Below are positions 12,164 through 22,273 of a stretch of DNA of 64,000 nt, in pieces. The position numbers and the translations under genes are program-made. Position 1 is the first letter of the stretch, and every line of letters begins with the position of its first letter. The notes below the pieces were generated by a model. The model was not told where the DNA came from and made no database searches. It saw nothing but the letters and a program-made list of their open reading frames with translations. This DNA comes from Mantamonas sphyraenae (taxonomy: Eukaryota; CRuMs; Mantamonadidae), in assembly GCA_026936335.1 (NCBI GenBank), contig JAPMXV010000005.1, positions 62,001 to 126,000 on the forward strand. The letters run 5' to 3'.

Positions 12164-14109
12164 ATGCAGAAAGTCTTGGCACTGACCCTTCTGCTGGTGG
12201 CAGTGGTGGGCCTTGCGTCCGCCAGCGCCGAGCTGAAGAACAAGAAGCACTACTCCACGGAAAGTGAGATGCAGGCGTTGTTCAAGGAGTTTGAGTCCAA
12301 GTACGGCAAGGAGTACGAACACGACCAGGCTCGCCAGAACCGCTTTGAGGTGTTCAAGGTAAGGCGGAACGGGGGAAAGGAGCGAGGGAAGGATGATTGG
12401 GGCAGGTGGGGAAGGTGGCGCGTGTGCGAGGCTGACGCCGGACGTGTGCCCCCATGGCCTTTTTTTCCGGGCCGACCTTGTGTTTCTCGTTTTCTCGCAG
12501 AACAACCTGAAGAAGATCGACATGATGAACAAGGCGGACCCCAGCGGTGTGTACTCTGTGAACGAGTTTACGGATCTGACCGAGGAGGAGTTCCAGCGTC
12601 TTCGCCAGAGCAACTACGCCGAGGTCAGTTGAGGGAAGGGAGGGCCGCGCCGGACGCAATGGCGCTGCTTTTGGCGTACGCGTGGACACAAAAGCGCGTG
12701 AACAGGGGCGCACAGCACTCTGACACAGACAATGGACGCACGCACAGGCCGAGAACCTTATGAACGGCCAGGAGACGCAGGACGTGACCAGCGTGGACTC
12801 GAGCCTGGAGCTGTCTGACGACGACCTGGTTCCCGAGGCATCCGAGGTTGAAGATGGAACCGAGGAGTACGAGTGGGACTTTGACGACGACGTGGCCGAG
12901 AACGACTCGGAGATCTCCGACGAGCAGGACGCAAGCGAGGAGGTGGGCGACCGCGACACCGACGGCTACACGGACGAGTTTGAGAAGTTTGTCCATCTGG
13001 GCGACGAAGTCAAGGCCCCGGCCAACTTTGATTGGCGTGACCAGAAGGCTGTGACCCACCCCAAGAACCAGCTGCACTGCGGTTCCTGCTGGTAAGTGTC
13101 CTTTCCTCACCCTGCCTCCCTTGCCACTGCCTCTCCGCCCGTCTGCCTCCTGCACGCGCGGCATGTGTGTCCAGGGAGAGTTTTTCCACCTTGCCTTTTT
13201 CGCGGCGTCCACTTTCCCGCATGCCACGTGGCGCCTGTGCGTCCATGCCACCTCGACGTGCGCACACGTCCTCTCGGCCGCACGTGCAAAGGATTACACC
13301 TATGCATTGCCGTTCAAGGGTCCTGGCTACGACACAGGGACGCCTCGTTGCAATCGAGTGTGCGCCCGTTTTTTTTCGGCTTTGGATTTTTCCCGCTTGC
13401 TCGCCCCCCCCCTCGTTCCTCGCAAAAAACTGACGCGGGCCGTGGACGGATGTGTGTGTGTGTTCACAGGGCCTTTGCTGCCGTGGGTAACCTGGAAGGT
13501 CTGATGAAGATTCACCAGGGCAAGCTGCAGTCGCTTTCTGAGCAGAACCTGGTCGATTGCGACCACGAGAACCACGGCTGCCACGGCGGTATCCCGTCGC
13601 GCGCGTTCAAGTTTGTGATCAAGAAGGGTGGTCTGATCAAGGAGGACGCCTACCCGTACAAGGCCTCGGTGGGCCAGTGCCAGATGAAGCCTGCGGGCCT
13701 GGTCGCTGGTGCCGACAAGGATCTGCGCGACGGCGTGGACGTGGACGACCGCGACGTCGACTACGGACCCAACTTTGTCAAGGTCAACGTCAAGGGCTGG
13801 ACCAAGGTGCCCCAGAACGAGGACGCCATGGTCAAGTACCTGTACAAGCACGGCCCTCTCGCCGCCGCCATGCACGGCCACGGCTGGCTGCACTTCTACC
13901 ACAGCGGCATCGCTAACCCGCCCAACTGCCCCATGAACCTCACCCACGGTATTGTCATCGTCGGCTACGGTGTGGAGAACGGCAAGAAGTACTGGGTCAT
14001 CAAGAACAGCTGGGGCCCGCTGTACGGCGAGAAGGGTTTCTTCCGCCTTGCCCGCGGCAGCAACGTGTGCAACATCAGCAAGATGGTGTCCACCGCCCTC
14101 GTCGCCTAA
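12164..14109 (+). CDS. Papain-family (C1A) cysteine protease with acidic propeptide insert
   Basis: Exons 12164-12358, 12501-12623, 12748-13091 and 13470-14109 join in phase to 433 aa. A signal peptide (MQKVLALTLLLVAVVGLASA) is followed by an I29-type inhibitory propeptide (NRFEVFK, EFTDLTEEEFQRL). Then comes an unusual insert of about 80 Asp/Glu-rich residues (aa about 115-192). The mature enzyme starts near APANFDWRD. Catalytic Cys220 is in GSCWAF, split by the last intron; the His is in NLTHGIVIVGYG and the Asn in NSWG. It is a secreted or lysosomal endopeptidase of cathepsin L type. The last intron (13092-13469, 378 nt) is pyrimidine-rich with no ORF I trust. A TATA-like ATAAAAA lies at 12131-12137. 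Exon 4 has very strong C/G third-position bias. Confidence 0.92.
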
Positions 14110-14177
14110 GCGCACGTGGTGTCAACCAAGTGAGCACGCAAAAAGAAAAAACTCAAATCCTTTTGTCAGTCCTTTTG

Positions 14178-17100
14178 TCAGTCCTCCTCTCCCTCCTCCT
14201 CATCCCCCTCTTCCTTCTTTTTCTTCTTCTTCTTCTTTTTCTTCACCTTGCGCTTCTTCTTCTCCTTGTCACCCCCGTTGCCGTCATCACCCGCCGGTGC
14301 CGCCTCGTCTTCCTCCTCCCCGTCTCCCCCGTCTCCTTTCCTGTTCGCACTCTGCACCTCCTCCACCGCCTCTCCACCCCCCACTCCTCCTTTTGCCTCT
14401 TCTTCTGTCCCTTCCACCTCGCCCCGTTTCCCGCTCTCCTCATCGCCGTCCTCCTTCGCCTTGACCTTTTTCTTCTTCACCTTCTTCTTCACCCGCTTCT
14501 TCACCCGCTTCTTGTCTCCTCCCTCCTCATCCTCGCCCTCCTTTTCCTCCTCTTCCACCTGCTTCTCATCCTTTTCCTGTCCCTTCTCCACTTCCTCCTC
14601 GCCACTCTCTTTCTGAGACCCGGCCTCTTGTTCCTCTTCCTCCTCTGCACGTTCTTCCCCTCCGCTCCCCTCAACCTCGTTGTCCTCCTCCTCATCCTCC
14701 TCATCCCTCTCATCCTTGCCTCCATCCACGCGCTCCCCAAGCTCCTTTCGCGTGCGGTGGCCTCGAAATACGCTCTGCACCTTGACCGCCGCCTGTTCCA
14801 TCTCTGCGCTCTCCTCCTCCTGCTTGTTCACCTCCTCCCGCCTTCGCTTGGCCTCTTCCCGTCCCTGCTTGCCTCGGAACATGCTCTGCAGCTTCTTGGC
14901 TGCCACCTCCCGCTTCGCCTGTTCCCGCTCAGCATGCTGCTCCTGCGAGTTTGGTTCGTCTCTGTCCATATCCTCCACCACGATCTGCAAGCCACCCCCC
15001 TGGTCCTCCTCCGTTTCCTCCTGTACCGCCGCCGCTGCTGCTGCTGCCGCCGCTGCTGCTTCTTGCTTCGCCTCCAGCGCCCGCTTGCGGTCTTCAAGTG
15101 CACGCAGCTGCTCGTCCAGCGATGCCAACGATTCGTCCACATCCTCATCTTCCGCATGGGGATGACCTCCCTCGCTGCTTTCGTTTCTCACATGCTCTTC
15201 GTTCTCCTCCTCCTCTTCCTCCTCCTCTTCCTCCTCCTTCCTCTGCTTCCTCCGCTTCCATACGCGCTCGCGCCTCGTCCTCTTCAAACTGCCGCGCCAG
15301 ACGCATGTCCTCCAACTGCAGATCCACCTCCCGCTCCAGCATTTCCCGCTCCATTTCCATCTCAAAGTCGCGTTGTCGCCTCGCTGCTGCTGCTGCACGG
15401 CGCTTCGACGGCGACGCCACGTGCACACCTCCCGGCTCGCTTCGTACCACCTGCCGGCCCCGGTTGTCCGGGTACAGCGGGTTCCCCATTGGCCCTGGAT
15501 TGTATGCATACGATGTCTGCTGGTACTCGTCCCCGATGCTGGTGTCAAAGCTGCTCATGGTGTCCTCTGTCCACCAAGACTCGCGTGTGCTGCTGCGCTG
15601 CCGTCCTGGCGGCGAATCGTGCACCTTCATCACCTGCGCTCCGTGCACACTGCTAAAGCTGCCGTTGCCCACCAACGACGACCGCAACCCTTCGCCTCCA
15701 TCCATGCTGTACCGTCCCCCCACGGGTGCAGACGGACGCTGCTGCTGCTGCTGCACGGACGTCATTTGCCCCTGGTAGCCGTAGCCATGTGCGTACGGTT
15801 GTTGCTTCTGCGGTGTCGACGACGACGTATGCACTCCGTAGAAGCCTGCGTGATGGCCGGCGTCGCTCATGTACGACGATTCGTGATCCTGCGCAGCCGC
15901 ATACCCCTCGGGGTCAAATCGGCTTGACGCAGAGATGTCATTGACGCTGCGTTGCAGACGTTTGCGTGCGTCGCGCTGCCTCTTGACCCAGTCTGCTTCC
16001 TGCCATCCTCCCACATCGCCGCTGCCGCTTCCGCCCATTTGCTCCTTCTCATTGCTGCGTCCTGTCACGCGCCACTGCAACACGCACTTGTCGTTGCCTC
16101 CCGTGCTCAACACGTGCTGTCCGTCACCGCTCACGGCCACGTTTGTCACGTGAGAGCTGTGCCCTCGGTACCTGCGCACGAGCTCGTTCTGCCGCACAGG
16201 GAACGGATACGGCATCAACGACACCATACCAAAGTCATCGGCGGCAAGCAACATGGACTTGTCTGCGCTCCTTGCTGCCGCGTTCACGTCGCTTCCGTCC
16301 GCACCCTTCGGCCAGATTCCCTGGACGGGCCAACCGATGATGCACGTCCACGTGTCCCACTCGATGTCCTTCATCACAGACGAAGACGGTACCTGTCGCA
16401 TCGATGATACCTCAACTACAGCACGTTTTCCGCACGCGTACAGAGTGTCAGTCTCCCCCCACTCATCCCTCTCCACTCATTCAACTCACAGTACAGCAGC
16501 TCCCGGCTCGCACAGTTGCTCTGGATGTACACACTGTCCGCACTCCAATCCAAATGGGTCACTGCGCTCGCGTGCCCCTTGAGCATGCCGACCCACTGGT
16601 ACGACTGCGAGACGTCGTACAAATCGATCACCTGGTCATGGGAACCCACGGCAAGGTACTGGCCATCCGGTGAGTACCGCACCACGGTGATGCGGCACTC
16701 ACGGTGTTTAAACCGGTACACCTGCTGCAGCATCTCGCTCTCCAGCACATACACCGTGCCGTCGTCCGAACCCACCGCAAGCACGTCGCCGTCGGGAGCA
16801 AACGCAACGCAACGCGCTCCGCTCTCAAGCGTACACACCTGCAGCGTCTTGCGAAACGGAGCATGCCACACGCGCACGCTTGCGTCGTCGCCCACCGTGG
16901 CAAACATCGAAAACTCTCGGTGGCTTGCAAGTCCCCACAGCTCTCCACGCGCGTGTCCTTGCACCACAATCGACGCGCTGCCTTGGGCCTCGTCAATTTC
17001 CACGATCTCGTTTGCGCGCGTGCCCACGACCACTCGCTCACCACTCGTGGCGATGGCTCGCACACACACCGAGTTGCGCTGCTTCTCGGTTCCCTCACCG

Positions 17101-19506
17101 CCCACTCCCGCGCCCATGCTGTCCTCCACGTAGATGTTCGGCTCCGGATGGTTGCTCAGCAAGAATTGCAGGTCAATCACCTTGATGGGACGCAGCAGAA
17201 AGTTCCAAAACACAAGCTTCCCGCCCTTGCCTCCCGAGATCAGGCCGTCCACCGTCGGCGCAAGCGCATACACGGGTCCCTCAAGCAGGTGGCGATACTT
17301 GCTCTCCACTGTGGCGTTCAGATTCGAGCCAACCCACTTGTAGATGTCTCCATTGCCTGTGCCTGTGAACGTGATGCCGTTGAACGCAGAGCGGCTGTTG
17401 CCGCCCACTTCGTTCCGATCGTCGTACAGCAGGTGGCCCTGCTGCATGCTCGGAAATGCAATGCACAGCAGATCTTGGATCGAACCCACACGCCCAAACA
17501 CACCCTTGCGTGCCTTGAGCATGTGCGACCCGTCCCGTTCGTGTGTTTGCAGCGTCCAGAACTTGACGTGCTTCTTGCCACACGTCACCACACCTCCGCT
17601 CTGCGGATCAAACTTGACCGCAAACACGCGATCTGTCGAGCTTTTGGTGCTGGCCAGCACCTCTTCCTTTGCCCAATCCCACACTGCAAGCGTGTTGTCG
17701 ACGTCCGACGCCACGCTCGCCAGCCTCTTGCCATTTGTGGAGAACGCCAGGCACGAGATGCCCGAGCGGTGGTGTCCACGCAACGTGCCCTTCAGCGACC
17801 CTGTACTCGCCTCCCAGATGCACACGTACGGCTTGGCGCCTGTTTGACCCGTCGCCACAATGTCCAGGTACGGGTGGTACGCCAGGCATGTCACGTCGTC
17901 AAAGTGCCCTGTGAAGAACTGCTGCTGCTGGCTCTCCGTGTCCAGAATCACCCCCAGTTGCGCGGCATGGTAGACCAGGTTGCCCACTCGGTTGATAAAC
18001 ACATTGTCGCGTGCGTCAAACCCGCGGTAACCGTACACGTACTCCAGCTCCAGATCCCCTCCAGGCTCTGGTCCTCTGCATCTCCTTCGCGCCAGCTCGA
18101 CGGTGCAACCAATGTTCCTGTGGCGCTCCTGCCCACCATGGCGTTGTTGTTGTTGGCCCCCGCCCCACTGCTGCTGCTGCTCGCTCCTCCGCCGCTGCCT
18201 GTATCGCTGGACTTGCTGCCCAGTCCATTTCCTCCATGCTTGCGACTCACACGCAGTGCATTGCGAGACGACCGCTTGTTGGGGGACGACGACGACGACG
18301 AATCAGCAGCCTGCGCAAACTGCTGGTTCAGCGATCGCGATGGGGACGGAGACATGCCAGAGCCGCCTCCTTTCCTGATCTCTCTTTCGTTGGGAGTGTC
18401 CATGTACACAACACCACCGTTGGCACTGTTACGCAGAGGGCTCGCCTTGTCTGCACTCCAAGCCGTCTTGCTGCCGCTCTTGCGCTTGCCTTTGGGCCCA
18501 CCTGAGCCCGCCAACGACGTGCGCACACCGCCCTTGCTCCTTTGCGACGCAGGCGTGCCTCCGTTGTTTGCTGCGTACGAGTCTGTCGACGACGGTCGTG
18601 TTTGCTCGTTCAACGGACGCAGCTTGCTCCTCTTCTTCCGCTTGCCATTGCTTCCTGTGCCTCCTTGAGCCCACTCATCGCCGCCTCCCGTACGCCCCTG
18701 TGTGTCGGATTCCCCTCCGTTGCTCTCTCGTGTCCCACGTGTCCCTCCAGAACCGCCCTGGCCCAGCGCCTCGCGCAGCTTTGCGATTTCCTTGTCCTTC
18801 TCGTCGCCCAGCAGCCGCAGCCTTGTTTCAAGCAGCTGGATGCGTTTGTTGCGTTCCCGAATGATCACATCCTTTCGTGCCAACATGCTCTTCAGTCTGG
18901 CCACCTGTGCGCTGTCTCCCTGCTGCGTGCGCGTGTCTACGTTGTCGCTCACGCTCGCCGTCAACCGTTGCTTCCCGCCGCCCATCCCGCTCTCCTCTCC
19001 GTCGTCTTCCTCGTACAGCGCCACCGTCTCCTGTTGTCCGTACTGGCCCTTTCCACTGTGCATCGTCACTCGACGCACGCTCTCGCTCCTTCCCTGGCCG
19101 TACCCGTGCTGCTGCGTGCCTCCCTCCTGAGTCCATCCGCCGCCACCGCCCATGCCAGCTCCACTTGCTGGGCCGCCGTATCCGTCGCCACCGGCCCCTC
19201 CTCCGTATCCTCCGCCTGACCATCCGCCTCCACTGGCCATTCCTTCGTGTCCATAACCGTATCCGTGCTGGGACGGCCCATACTGGCCCTGCACGTGTCC
19301 ATTCTTGGGCTGAGCCCAGCCTTGTCCATAGCTCTGCTGCGATTGCACGTAGTACCCGCCTTGCTGGTTCTGTCCATAGGCCATGTGTCCACCATAAAAC
19401 CTCTGTTGCTGCTGTGCTTGCTGCTGTCGCTGTCCCATGTCTTCTTCATCCTCGTCAAACAGCGAGTGGACCGACTCGTGCACGACCACGCGGTTCCCCC
19501 GATGCA
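14178..19506 (-). CDS. EML-type microtubule-associated protein with IQ motifs and lysine-rich tail (two apparent frameshifts)
   Basis: Order from the start (ATG at 19506): Gly/Gln/Tyr-rich N-terminus; a coiled coil at about nt 18930-18770 matching the EML trimerisation segment; a Ser/Gly/Lys-rich linker; a HELP motif (LELEYVYGYRGFDARDNVF); then a long WD40 array (nt about 17950-16080) of the EML double-propeller type. A 74 nt intron at 16416-16489 restores LLYFEVSS...MKDIEW, the same spacing as in animal EMLs. The tail holds two IQ motifs (KLQSMFRGKQGR, KVQSVFRGHRTR) and a poly-Lys/Glu end. Two frame breaks are needed: one base missing in the CCCC run at 18056-18059, and one surplus base in the GA-rich tract near 15231-15245. 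Clear coding on both sides makes assembly error or genuine indels the main options. Expected role: microtubule or axoneme binding. Confidence 0.83.
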
Positions 19507-19678
19507 TTGAGTCCTTGCTTTGCACCGACCCGCGCGCCTCTTCACCATGTTTGACCACACCCACACCACACCATCATCCACACAGTCCCTGACCCACGCC
19601 GCCTGCTCTTCATGCCACTCCCTCACCTTCCGGTACTGTGTCGCCGCCCAACCATCCAACCCATCACATCACGCACAC
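19507..19678. promoter_or_regulatory. Divergent promoter region, EML / MYCBP
   Basis: These 172 bp between opposite start codons must serve both genes. The region is rich in CCAACC/CACAC on the plus strand; no TATA box is seen. Confidence 0.4.
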
Positions 19679-20376
19679 ATGAGCTATCAGGTGCGCTTAT
19701 TCATCCCGATTCCAGGCTCCCATTTGCACAACAATTCCGCTGACACCTTCCCGTGCACACACACCCTGCGTGCTCTGCCTGCACCACACGTCAGGCTTCT
19801 GATTCCAAGAAGGAGGAGTACCGAAAGTACCTGGAGCGCAGCGGTGTCATTGACGCCCTCACCAAGGGTACGTGTGCCCATACGCCATCCACCCTGCCCA
19901 TCCACTGCCCATCCACGCCTCCCATGCCCTCCCTTGTCCCTCCTCTTCCCTTCTGCCTTGTCTTTGTGCCTCCCTGCTTTTTCCAGCCGTTGCTCACGCG
20001 CGTTTCCTGACCCCTCTCCCGCCCCCCCTCCCCGTCGCCTCTGTGGCCTCTTCTCACCCTCCTTCTCCCGCCACACAGTGCTGGTCGGCCTGTATGAAGA
20101 GCCCGAGAAGCCCAACAACGGCCTGGAGTACGTTATCCATCTCCCTCGGCTCTCCCGGCCCCTGCGCAATTCCGACCGTTCCCCTCTCGCTCTCGCTAAC
20201 CGCCCTGTACCTTGCCCCTTGTCCTCGCCCACCCCAGTTTCATTAAGCAGTATCTCGGAGCACCCACAGATGTGGACATCGATGCCCTCAAGGCCGAGAA
20301 CGAGTCCCTCAAGAAGCAGGTCGCCGAGCTCAAGGAGAAGCTCGCTGCTGCAGAGGAAGGCGTCGAGGACGAGTAA
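19679..20376 (+). CDS. MYCBP: MYCBP / AMY-1 homologue (c-Myc-binding protein)
   Basis: Four short exons, 19679-19690 (12 nt, MSYQ), 19795-19867, 20079-20127 and 20238-20376, join in phase to 90 aa. The product has the AMY-1 hallmarks: YLERSGVIDALTK, then LYEEPEKPNNGLDFIKQYLG, then a C-terminal helical tail (LKAENESLKKQVAELKEKLA). The length fits the family (about 100 aa). In animals AMY-1 binds Myc and AKAPs, and in flagellates homologues associate with cilia, so a ciliary or PKA-scaffold role is plausible. All introns are GT-AG (donors GTGCGC, GTACGT, GTACGT). The 12-nt first exon is notable. A CA-dinucleotide tract follows the stop. Confidence 0.9.
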
Positions 20377-20396
20377 ACACACACACACACACACAC
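20377..20396. repeat. CA dinucleotide microsatellite
   Basis: An uninterrupted CA run begins immediately after the MYCBP stop codon, in its 3' UTR or in the intergenic region before guanine deaminase. Confidence 0.8.
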
Positions 20397-20528
20397 GCAC
20401 AAAACCCCTTGTGTTCCACACTGTCCCCCCTCTTCCAACCCTCTCCCTCGTCTCAACCTTGTCTTGTCCTCTCTGCGCCGGCCTGGCCACCCCCGTTTCC
20501 TCAGTCTTCGGTCCAGCGAAACCCCCCC

Positions 20529-22229
20529 ATGTCCTCCAACTCGGGCTCCACCCCGCCAACAAGTGCCACCAACCCACACATCTTTGTCCTTGGCGCTGCC
20601 GCCGTTGCTGCCTTCTCTGCCCTCTACTACTACAGCAAGAGCAGCAGCAGCAGCAGCAGCAAAGGCAAAGGCAACGCCGGCAGCACCGCCTCCTCTTCCA
20701 CAGCCTCGTCATCTTCTTCCTCTTCCGCCGACGTCAACACAAGCACCACGTCCACACACACTGCCTCGGGGATTGTGCGCGACACCCAACACCGCCTCAC
20801 GGTGTTCAAGGCCCACATTGTCAACCCGGTGTCTGTGGAACAGGTCGACCTGATTGAGCATGGCATCCTCGGCGTCGATTCCCTCTCCGGCCAGATTCTC
20901 TTTATCGGCGACTTTGACGAGGACCTCGAAGCACTCCAGGAGGAGTTCAACTTTGACCTCCACGACACCGACAACGTACTCTTTGTCGACCTCCACACAA
21001 AGTTTCTCGTGCCCGGCTTTGTCGACACACATGCCCACGCGCCCCAGTACGTCAACTGCGGCACCGGCGGCGATGAGGAACTGCTTGAGTGGCTCAACAA
21101 GTACACTTTCAAGGCAGAGTCGCGCTGCAGGGACACCCACTATGCCCACCGTGTCTACGACCGCACCGTCAAGCGCACCCTCCGCAACGGAACAACCACC
21201 ATTGCCTACTACGGCACCATCCACACAGATGCCACCCTTGTCCTTGCAAAGATCTGTGCTGAGCGTGGCCAGCGTGCCCTTGTCGGCAAGGTCTGCCAGG
21301 ACCAAAACACCCCCACCTACTACATCGAACCCTCCACAGAGGCCAGTCTCAAGGAGACCGAGCGTTTTGTCCACGAGATGCACCTCCGCTACTCCGCCGA
21401 CGGTCTCGTCAAGCCCATCATCACCCCGCGCTTTGCCATCAGCTGCTCTATCCGCGAGATGAAGGGCCTCGCAAGCATTGCCCACCTCCACGACCTGCAC
21501 ATCCAGACACATCTCTCCGAAAACCACGGCGAGATCGAGTACGTCCACGAGCTCTTCCCCAACCAGGAAAACTACACCGCCGTCTACGACCACTGCCAGC
21601 TCCTCACCGACAAAACCGTCCTTGCTCACTGCATCCACCTCAGCGACGACGAACTTGAGCTCATCCACCTCCGTGGCTCCTCCATTGCACACTGCCCTTC
21701 CAGCAACTTCCAGCTCGAATCTGGTGTCCTCGACCTTCACCGCATTCTCGACAAGGACGTCAAGGTCGGGCTCGGCACAGACATCTCTGGCGGCCCTGGG
21801 CCCTCCATGCTCTCCGCCATCCGCCAGGGCATCATTGCCAGCAAGACTTGCCGTGTTCAGGCCCTCGAGCAGCGCCGCAAGGCCCACGAGGACCATCCTC
21901 TCGACGACACCAGCGCCGCTTCCTCCTTCCACGTTCGCCGAAAGGTGCCCGAGGCCCCCGTCCCCGTGGCTCTCGACTACAAGCAGATGTTCTTCCTTGC
22001 CACCCTCGGCGGTGCTCAAGCCCTCGCCATGGATGATGTCATTGGCTCCTTTGAGCCCCACAAGGAGTTTGATGCCCTTGTCATTGACCCCTTTGCGGAC
22101 GATTCCCCCTTTGACGTCTTTGACAAGGACGAGCTCTGGGACATTTTCCAGAAGTTCCTTATGCTCGGCGACGACCGCAACATTGAGCAGGTGTACGTCC
22201 GTGGTCTCCGTGTTGTTGGTGAGCAATGA
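20529..22229 (+). CDS. GDA: Guanine deaminase with N-terminal membrane anchor
   Basis: This intronless gene encodes 566 aa. It is an amidohydrolase converting guanine to xanthine in purine salvage and catabolism. Metal-binding motifs are present: DTHAHAPQY (HxH), IQTHLSENHGE, LAHCIHLSDDE and GTDISGG (catalytic Asp). The segment EWLNKYTFKAESR is typical of guanine deaminases. Before the enzyme there is an added N-terminus: a hydrophobic stretch at aa 18-35 (IFVLGAAAVAAFSALYYY), then a Ser-rich linker of about 40 residues. Ordinary guanine deaminases (about 450 aa) are soluble, so this one may be tethered to a membrane. The ATG chosen is the first in frame; upstream in-frame codons are not ATG. 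Confidence 0.92.
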   Translation: MSSNSGSTPPTSATNPHIFVLGAAAVAAFSALYYYSKSSSSSSSKGKGNAGSTASSSTASSSSSSSADVNTSTTSTHTASGIVRDTQHRLTVFKAHIVNPVSVEQVDLIEHGILGVDSLSGQILFIGDFDEDLEALQEEFNFDLHDTDNVLFVDLHTKFLVPGFVDTHAHAPQYVNCGTGGDEELLEWLNKYTFKAESRCRDTHYAHRVYDRTVKRTLRNGTTTIAYYGTIHTDATLVLAKICAERGQRALVGKVCQDQNTPTYYIEPSTEASLKETERFVHEMHLRYSADGLVKPIITPRFAISCSIREMKGLASIAHLHDLHIQTHLSENHGEIEYVHELFPNQENYTAVYDHCQLLTDKTVLAHCIHLSDDELELIHLRGSSIAHCPSSNFQLESGVLDLHRILDKDVKVGLGTDISGGPGPSMLSAIRQGIIASKTCRVQALEQRRKAHEDHPLDDTSAASSFHVRRKVPEAPVPVALDYKQMFFLATLGGAQALAMDDVIGSFEPHKEFDALVIDPFADDSPFDVFDKDELWDIFQKFLMLGDDRNIEQVYVRGLRVVGEQ

Positions 22230-22273
22230 AATGAGGATTTGCACAGCACTGCAGCAGCACCAACCAAACTCCA

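Noticed and set aside
16704-18668. 654-codon plus-strand open frame opposite the EML gene
   Set aside because: It runs exactly against HELP/WD40 coding sequence, is low in recognisable structure, and its C-terminal Leu/Pro-rich part is the complement of Gly/Ser codons.
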